From NCBI RefSeq assembly GCF_902500225.1, contig NZ_LR722651.1, positions 369,131 to 433,130 on the forward strand: 64,000 nt of DNA. Direction: 5' to 3'. Origin of the DNA: Buttiauxella massiliensis (lineage in GTDB: Bacteria; Pseudomonadota; Gammaproteobacteria; Enterobacterales; Enterobacteriaceae). The position numbers and the translations under genes were made by a program. Positions 59,401 through 64,000 of the stretch are shown one piece after another (the first letter of the stretch is position 1; every line of letters starts with the position of its first letter). The notes under the pieces are model-generated. The model did no database searches and was not told the origin of the DNA. It saw nothing but the letters and a program-made list of their open reading frames with translations.

Positions 59401-60330
59401 ATGAAAACGAAAGGCAAGCTCGTCGTCCTTGGCAGCATCAACGCTGACCATATCCTGAATCTTGAACATTTTCCGACGCCGGGTGAAACCGTTACCGGGC
59501 AAGAGTACCAGGTCGCGTTCGGTGGGAAAGGAGCCAACCAGGCAGTTGCTGCCGGGCGCAGCGGCGCAGACATTGCCTTTATTGCCTGTGTGGGCGACGA
59601 CGACACTGGCAACCGCGTTTGCAAACAACTGGCAAGCGACAAAATCGACACCTCGCCGATTAGCTCCATTAAAGATGCTTCAACCGGCGTTGCGCTGATC
59701 TTCGTGAATGGCGCGGGTGAAAACGTGATTGGTATTCACGCCGGAGCGAACGGTGCATTAACGCCTTCGCTTGTGGCGGAACAGAATCAAAAAATTGCAG
59801 AGGCTTCTGCACTTTTAATGCAGCTCGAGTCACCGCTGGAAAGCGTGCTGGCGGCGGCTAAAATTGCTCATCAGAACCAAACTAAAGTCGTGCTCAACCC
59901 AGCACCAGCCTGTGAATTATCAGACGAGCTACTTGGGCTGGTGGATATGATCACGCCAAATGAAACCGAAGCGGAAAAGCTGACGGGCGTGCGCGTTGAA
60001 AACGATGACGACGCAGCAGTTGCGGCCAAAGCTCTGCATGCGAAAGGCATTCAAACTGTCATTATTACGCTTGGCAGTCGCGGCGTTTGGCTTAGTGAAA
60101 ACTGCAACGGTCAGCGCGTGCCAGGTTTTAAAGTTAAAGCCGTGGATACCATCGCCGCTGGCGACACCTTTAATGGTGCGTTGGTGACGGCCTTGCTGGA
60201 AGAAAAACCAATGAATGAAGCGATTCGTTTTGCACATGCGGCTGCCGCTATTGCCGTGACTCGTAAAGGTGCGCAACCTTCCGTGCCATGGCGTCATGAA
60301 ATCGACGAGTTTTTGCAACAGCAAGGATAA
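59401..60330 (+). CDS. rbsK: Ribokinase
   Basis: Phosphorylates ribose to ribose-5-phosphate (PfkB family). 309 residues from the ATG at 59401 ([21 protein letters not shown]). It has the PfkB N-terminal [14 protein letters not shown], and the C-terminal signature [13 protein letters not shown] with the catalytic Asp. Followed by rbsR after 2 bases. Confidence 0.97.
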   Translation: MKTKGKLVVLGSINADHILNLEHFPTPGETVTGQEYQVAFGGKGANQAVAAGRSGADIAFIACVGDDDTGNRVCKQLASDKIDTSPISSIKDASTGVALIFVNGAGENVIGIHAGANGALTPSLVAEQNQKIAEASALLMQLESPLESVLAAAKIAHQNQTKVVLNPAPACELSDELLGLVDMITPNETEAEKLTGVRVENDDDAAVAAKALHAKGIQTVIITLGSRGVWLSENCNGQRVPGFKVKAVDTIAAGDTFNGALVTALLEEKPMNEAIRFAHAAAAIAVTRKGAQPSVPWRHEIDEFLQQQG

Positions 60331-60332
60331 TC

Positions 60333-61325
60333 ATGGCCACCATGAAAGACGTCGCGAAGCTGGCGGGGGTTTCGACTTCTACCGTTTCGCACGTCATTAA
60401 TAACGACCGTTTTGTGAGTGATGCCGTTCGTGCAAAGGTTGATGCGGCAATCAAGACTCTTAACTATGCGCCATCCGCTCTGGCGCGTAGCCTCAAGCTC
60501 AATCAAACGCACACTATCGGGATGCTAATCACCGCCAGTAGCAACCCGTTTTATTCCGAACTGGTGCGTGGCGTGGAACGCAGTTGTTTTGAGCGCGGTT
60601 ACAGCCTGGTGCTTTGCAATACCGAAGGCGACGAGCAGCGAATGAATCGCAACCTGGAAACGCTGCTGCAAAAGCGCGTCGACGGCCTTCTTCTTTTATG
60701 TACTGAAACCCATCTCCCTTCGCCTGACATCATGAGTCGCTATCCTTCAATTCCAACCGTGATGATGGACTGGTCGCCTTTCGAGGGCGAAAGCGATGTG
60801 ATTCAGGACAACTCGCTGCTAGGCGGCGAGACTGCAACGCAACATCTTATTGATAATGGCTATACCCACATCGCTTGTATTACCGGTCCGCAGGATAAAA
60901 CGCCAGCGCGTTTGCGCCTCGAAGGTTATCGCAAGGCGATGAACCGCGCAGGGCTTGAGATTCGTGAAGGGTATGAAATCATCGGCGACTTTGAGTTTCA
61001 GGGTGGTTTCACAGCGATGAATTCCCTGCTTGCACTGGAACAACCGCCGCACGCCGTATTTACCGGCAATGATGCGATGGCGGTTGGCGCATATCAGGCT
61101 TTGTATCAGGCGGGATTGACGGTTCCACAGAATATGGCGGTTGTTGGTTACGACGATATAGAACTGGCGCGTTATATGACGCCACCGCTCACGACTATTC
61201 ATCAGCCTAAAGATGAATTGGGTGAGTTGGCCGTTGATGTGCTGATACACCGAATGGCACAACCCTCCCAGGAGCAACAGCGCCTGTTTCTGACGCCTGA
61301 ACTGGTGGTGCGTGGTTCAGCCTAG
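60333..61325 (+). CDS. rbsR: Ribose operon repressor RbsR
   Basis: LacI-family repressor of the rbs operon, released by ribose. 330 residues as in E. coli. The helix-turn-helix [33 protein letters not shown] and hinge [10 protein letters not shown] precede a ribose-binding-protein-like domain. The two CGAAACGTTTCG palindromes ahead of rbsD are its expected sites. Its TAG overlaps the hsrA stop in a shared CTAG. Confidence 0.97.
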   Translation: MATMKDVAKLAGVSTSTVSHVINNDRFVSDAVRAKVDAAIKTLNYAPSALARSLKLNQTHTIGMLITASSNPFYSELVRGVERSCFERGYSLVLCNTEGDEQRMNRNLETLLQKRVDGLLLLCTETHLPSPDIMSRYPSIPTVMMDWSPFEGESDVIQDNSLLGGETATQHLIDNGYTHIACITGPQDKTPARLRLEGYRKAMNRAGLEIREGYEIIGDFEFQGGFTAMNSLLALEQPPHAVFTGNDAMAVGAYQALYQAGLTVPQNMAVVGYDDIELARYMTPPLTTIHQPKDELGELAVDVLIHRMAQPSQEQQRLFLTPELVVRGSA

Positions 61326-62704
61326 CGTTTAATCATGTTGCGCCCATCTTTCGGGCGTAACAGTAAGAACACGAGAGCCGAAACGAGCGTCACCCCACCC
61401 ATCGTCAGGAATGTATAGTGGAACTGCTCGACAGTGTTAATACTCTCGACGCCCTCATATAGACGAAGTACAGCTGCACTTACCGCGACGCCAAGGCTAA
61501 TTGCCAGTTGTTGCGTCACCGCCAATACACTATTTCCGCTACTGGCATTTTCATCGGTGAGGTCCGCAAGCGTAATGGTATTCATAGCCGTGAACTGCGT
61601 GGACATCGCCATCCCAAGAATAAATAGCGGCAGAATCAGTAGCCACACTTCCATCCCCGGCGACTGCAATGAAAATTGTCCAATCAGCAAACCGATGATC
61701 ACAGTCACACAGACTAACGTTTTCCTATAACCCAGTCGGCGTAATACCTGAGTCACGGTGGATTTAGCCAGCAGAGAACCAATTGCAGTCGGTGCCATCA
61801 TGCAGCCAGCGATCAGCGCCGAATAGCCAAAACCAACCTGTAGCATTAAAGGCATAAGGAAGGGGACGCAACCGGTGCCGAGGCGCGATGCGAGATTCCC
61901 GATAATACCGACAGAGAAGGTTCTGGTACGAAACATCGGCAGCGCGATCAGTGGCGTAGGATGTCGGCGCGCATGCCATATATAAGTGGCTAACAGAACC
62001 AGACCGCCAATAATGGTCAAAATGCCGATATAACTTGAAACAATTCGCTCGCCGAATAATTCCACTCCGCTTGAGAAAAGCACCAGGCTTAGGCCAAACA
62101 GAAGAAAACCTGTCATATCAAAGCCACGACGTGAAGTCGTAAAGTTTGGCATGTACTTACGTGCGTAAATCAGCCCAAGGATACCAATAGGTATATTAAT
62201 GAGGAAAATCCAGTGCCAGCTCGCCCATGTAACCAAAACACCGCCGAGTAGTGGGCCGAGGATGGGGCCGACCAATCCGGGCATGGTGACAAAGTTTAAA
62301 ACCGGTAAGAGTTCACTGCGCGGATAGGCTCGCAGTAATGCTAAGCGGGCGACCGGCATCATCATCGCCCCGCCGATACCCTGTATCACACGGAAGACAA
62401 CCAACTCACCGAGCGAGTTTGACATCGCGCAGGCAAACGAACCGAGAGTAAAGAGGGAAACCGCAAACATAAACACACGCCGAGTACCAAAGCGGTCAGC
62501 AAGCCAACCACTGACGGGGATCAGCATCGCAACGGTTAAGGTATAACTGATAATCGCGGATTGCATTGCCAGTGGAGAGCGCCCAAGACTATGAGCAATT
62601 GCGGGTAAGGCTGTGTTGAGAATTGTGGCATCCAGCGCCTGCATAAAGAAAGCCATTGCCGCTATCCACGGTAACCCGGCCATACTGCGAGCTGTTTTGG
62701 TCAT
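61322..62704 (-). CDS. hsrA: MFS transporter HsrA (DHA2 family)
   Basis: Proton-driven efflux-type transporter of the drug:H+ antiporter-2 family with about 13-14 TM segments. 460 residues (E. coli HsrA, YieO, 475). N-terminal [31 protein letters not shown] with the family motif, [12 protein letters not shown] (motif A) and [15 protein letters not shown] are clear. Substrate not established. Between rbsR and yieP, as in E. coli. Confidence 0.93.
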   Translation of the reverse strand: MTKTARSMAGLPWIAAMAFFMQALDATILNTALPAIAHSLGRSPLAMQSAIISYTLTVAMLIPVSGWLADRFGTRRVFMFAVSLFTLGSFACAMSNSLGELVVFRVIQGIGGAMMMPVARLALLRAYPRSELLPVLNFVTMPGLVGPILGPLLGGVLVTWASWHWIFLINIPIGILGLIYARKYMPNFTTSRRGFDMTGFLLFGLSLVLFSSGVELFGERIVSSYIGILTIIGGLVLLATYIWHARRHPTPLIALPMFRTRTFSVGIIGNLASRLGTGCVPFLMPLMLQVGFGYSALIAGCMMAPTAIGSLLAKSTVTQVLRRLGYRKTLVCVTVIIGLLIGQFSLQSPGMEVWLLILPLFILGMAMSTQFTAMNTITLADLTDENASSGNSVLAVTQQLAISLGVAVSAAVLRLYEGVESINTVEQFHYTFLTMGGVTLVSALVFLLLRPKDGRNMIKR

Positions 62705-62747
62705 TTTTATCCTGATGTTTTAAACGCATCCAGGAGAAGGCGAGTCT

Positions 62748-63446
62748 TTACCCTTGAGCGGAGGGTTCTTTTAACAGTGTCTGGCCGGCGATTAACGCGG
62801 CCTGGCTGTCGCCCTGGGTAATGGCATCAACGATTGCCTGGTGCAAGTCGAGCTTAATAACGTCGTTATTAGTTATTGCGGTAAAGTAATTGTAATAAAT
62901 AGAGCGGAATAAGTTAGCGAAAGAACAAAGGAAAGGGTTACCACTCATTGCATAGATTTGTTCATGGTAAGCCATATCGATTTCTATCCAGCGTTGGCGG
63001 TCAAACGAGTCTTTCAGCTTTACCATTTCTACCATCATCTCGTTGAGAAATGCTTTCTGCTCTTGAGTACCATTAATAGCGGCCATGGCACAGGCTTGTG
63101 GTTCCAGGCTATTACGCATAACAAGGAAGTAATCCACCACATCATTAAAGTTCTCCTCTGTCATCCACCACGTGAGCAACTCCTTATCAAGGAAGTTCCA
63201 GTGACTGCGAGGCATAACTCGAGTACCAATACGCGGGCGAGGTAGAACCATTCCTTTTGCTGTTAATGTCTTTACTGCTTCTCGTACCGCTGTGCGACTA
63301 ACTCCGAAGATTTCACCCAATTCGATTTCACCAGGCAATATACTGCCCGCTTCGTACTCACCTCGCAGAATGCGTTGCGCTAGTTTTTCCGCAAGAACAT
63401 AGGAAAGGTTCTTTTGTGCCGCGAGTTGTTGTGCAGATAGAGACAT
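62748..63446 (-). CDS. yieP: FadR-type GntR-family regulator YieP
   Basis: 232 residues (E. coli 230). N-terminal winged helix-turn-helix GEYEAGSILPGEIELGEIFGVSRTAVREAVKTLTAKGMV (about 29-67) and a C-terminal FCD helical domain with the metal-ligand-type residues ending ALIAGQTLLKEPSAQG. Just upstream of hsrA in the same direction, so co-transcription is likely. Effector unknown. Borders the rrn operon. Confidence 0.93.
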   Translation of the reverse strand: MSLSAQQLAAQKNLSYVLAEKLAQRILRGEYEAGSILPGEIELGEIFGVSRTAVREAVKTLTAKGMVLPRPRIGTRVMPRSHWNFLDKELLTWWMTEENFNDVVDYFLVMRNSLEPQACAMAAINGTQEQKAFLNEMMVEMVKLKDSFDRQRWIEIDMAYHEQIYAMSGNPFLCSFANLFRSIYYNYFTAITNNDVIKLDLHQAIVDAITQGDSQAALIAGQTLLKEPSAQG

Positions 63447-63597
63447 AAATGCAATTCCTTTAGCGTTATTTCTATTTGTAGTATGCCACCAGGTGTCCTT
63501 TACTGGTGCTTAAAACAGCAAATATCCCGTGTTACAGCTGTTTTGTAGTGCTTTTGGCGAAAAAAAAGACGCTTGGTAATCTATTTGCAATAAACAC

Positions 63598-63625
63598 TTG
63601 TCACCTTCCAGAAAATCCCTATACT
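63598..63625 (+). promoter_or_regulatory. rrn promoter P1
   Basis: TTGTCA (63598-63603) and TATACT (63620-63625), 16 bases apart, followed by a GC-rich discriminator (GCGCC) and a CCACTGACACGG start region like rrn P1 of E. coli. The 16-base spacer and GC discriminator are the hallmarks of stringent control. Confidence 0.87.
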
Positions 63626-63696
63626 GCGCCTCCACTGACACGGCGCAACGGCTTACAAACCGGCCCGTCAGCCAGATGAAAAGCGAAAATAAACGC

Positions 63697-63724
63697 TTGA
63701 CTCTGAAAGAGGAAGGCGTAATAT
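63697..63724 (+). promoter_or_regulatory. rrn promoter P2
   Basis: TTGACT (63697-63702) and TAATAT (63719-63724), 16 bases apart, about 100 bases downstream of P1, the usual arrangement. Confidence 0.82.
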
Positions 63725-63763
63725 ACGCCACCTCGAGTTAGCAAGCGAAAGCGCGCAACTCAC

Positions 63764-63775
63764 TGCTCTTTAACA
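63764..63775 (+). promoter_or_regulatory. rrn boxA antitermination site
   Basis: TGCTCTTTAACA, the standard NusB/NusE-binding boxA of enterobacterial rRNA leaders. Confidence 0.9.
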
Positions 63776-63945
63776 ATTTATCAGACAATCTGTGTGGGCA
63801 CTCGCAGGATTGATATCTCAGATACCTTCGGGTATCAAAAAAATATCAAGTCTTGAAGAGTGACCAAGCAGTAATTCATTTAGTTGAATTATTACGAAAG
63901 TTAATTTTTGAGCACCGCTTCACGAGTTGAAGCAAATCAAGCTTT

Positions 63946-64000
63946 TAATTGAAGAGTTTGATCATGGCTCAGATTGAACGCTGGCGGCAGGCCTAACACA
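63946..64000 (+). rRNA. rrs: 16S ribosomal RNA, 5' end only
   Basis: From TAATTGAAGAGTTTGATCAT to the window end this is the conserved 16S 5' terminus (GAGTTTGATCATGGCTCAG). Only about 55 bases are in the window. By gene order it corresponds to the rrnC operon of E. coli. Confidence 0.97.

Larger units (their letters stand above)
63447..63945. promoter_or_regulatory. yieP-rrs intergenic region with rRNA promoters and leader
   Basis: Contains the yieP start region, an A/T-rich upstream stretch (GCGAAAAAAAAGACG), promoters P1 and P2, the boxA antitermination site and the 16S leader, all in the plus-strand direction. No gene is seen. Confidence 0.8.

Noticed and set aside
63510..63731. 73-codon minus-strand frame in the rrn promoter region
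   Set aside because: Overlaps both rRNA promoters in antisense and has no family match.

Overview
This is the chromosomal replication-origin region of a member of the Enterobacteriaceae close to, but not, Escherichia coli. The gene order yidB-gyrB-recF-dnaN-dnaA-rpmH-rnpA-yidD-yidC-mnmE ... yieE-chrR ... adeP-yieH ... phoU-pstBACS ... glmS-glmU ... atpCDGAHFEBI-rsmG-mnmG-oriC-mioC-asnC-asnA-viaA-ravA-kup-rbsDACBKR-hsrA-yieP-rrs follows the E. coli K-12 order closely, and most products match the E. coli proteins at or near full length. Differences from E. coli are confined to discrete insertions or replacements. ERIC repeats, REP units, a RamR/RamA locus and a PelX-type pectate lyase fit a Kluyvera/Buttiauxella/Klebsiella-like genus. 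The genus is inference; no species call is made.

Layout. 1-2064: 3'-truncated yidB, then an orphan fimbrial adhesin gene broken by one in-frame TAA, before gyrB. 2065-8221: gyrB, recF, dnaN and dnaA (minus strand), with a palindromic element separating dnaN from recF and an ERIC repeat in the dnaA leader. 8841-12869: rpmH-rnpA-yidD-yidC-mnmE (plus strand). 12875-14957: an aldo/keto reductase divergent from an AraC-type regulator, occupying the place of tna/mdtL/yidZ. 15091-18656: yieE and chrR, then ramR / romA-ramA with the RamR operator lying over the romA promoter. 18679-21112: two more ERIC repeats flanking adeP and yieH. 21142-24465: a LacI-family regulator divergent from an ascorbate-family PTS (IIA, IIB, IIC) with twin perfect operators, occupying the place of cbr/bgl. 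24532-29212: phoU-pstBACS under two Pho boxes. 29238-31560: an RluF-like pseudouridine synthase and an ExuT-like transporter flanking two CRP sites. 31636-37594: glmS, glmU and a PL9 exopolygalacturonate lyase with a KdgR-type box. 37661-44674: the ATP synthase operon and its promoter. 45174-50267: rsmG, mnmG, oriC, mioC, asnC, asnA. 50271-55343: viaA-ravA and kup. 55396-61325: the ribose operon with twin RbsR operators. 61322-64000: hsrA, yieP, then rrn P1, P2, boxA and the first bases of 16S rRNA.

How the genes work together. The core is replication initiation (oriC, DnaA, DnaN, RecF, GyrB), the start of the translation and membrane-insertion set (rpmH, rnpA, yidC, mnmE/mnmG for tRNA U34), energy (F1Fo ATPase), cell-wall precursor synthesis (glmS/glmU), phosphate uptake and ribose use. 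The accessory parts add efflux/multidrug control (RamR-RamA), pectin or hexuronate use (PelX, ExuT-like), an orphan sugar-acid PTS, and the remains of an adhesin. I found no CRISPR array, prophage, insertion sequence, or clearly new multi-gene system. The best candidates for something undescribed are the orphan PTS at 21142-24465 and the RluF-like/ExuT-like pair at 29238-31560.
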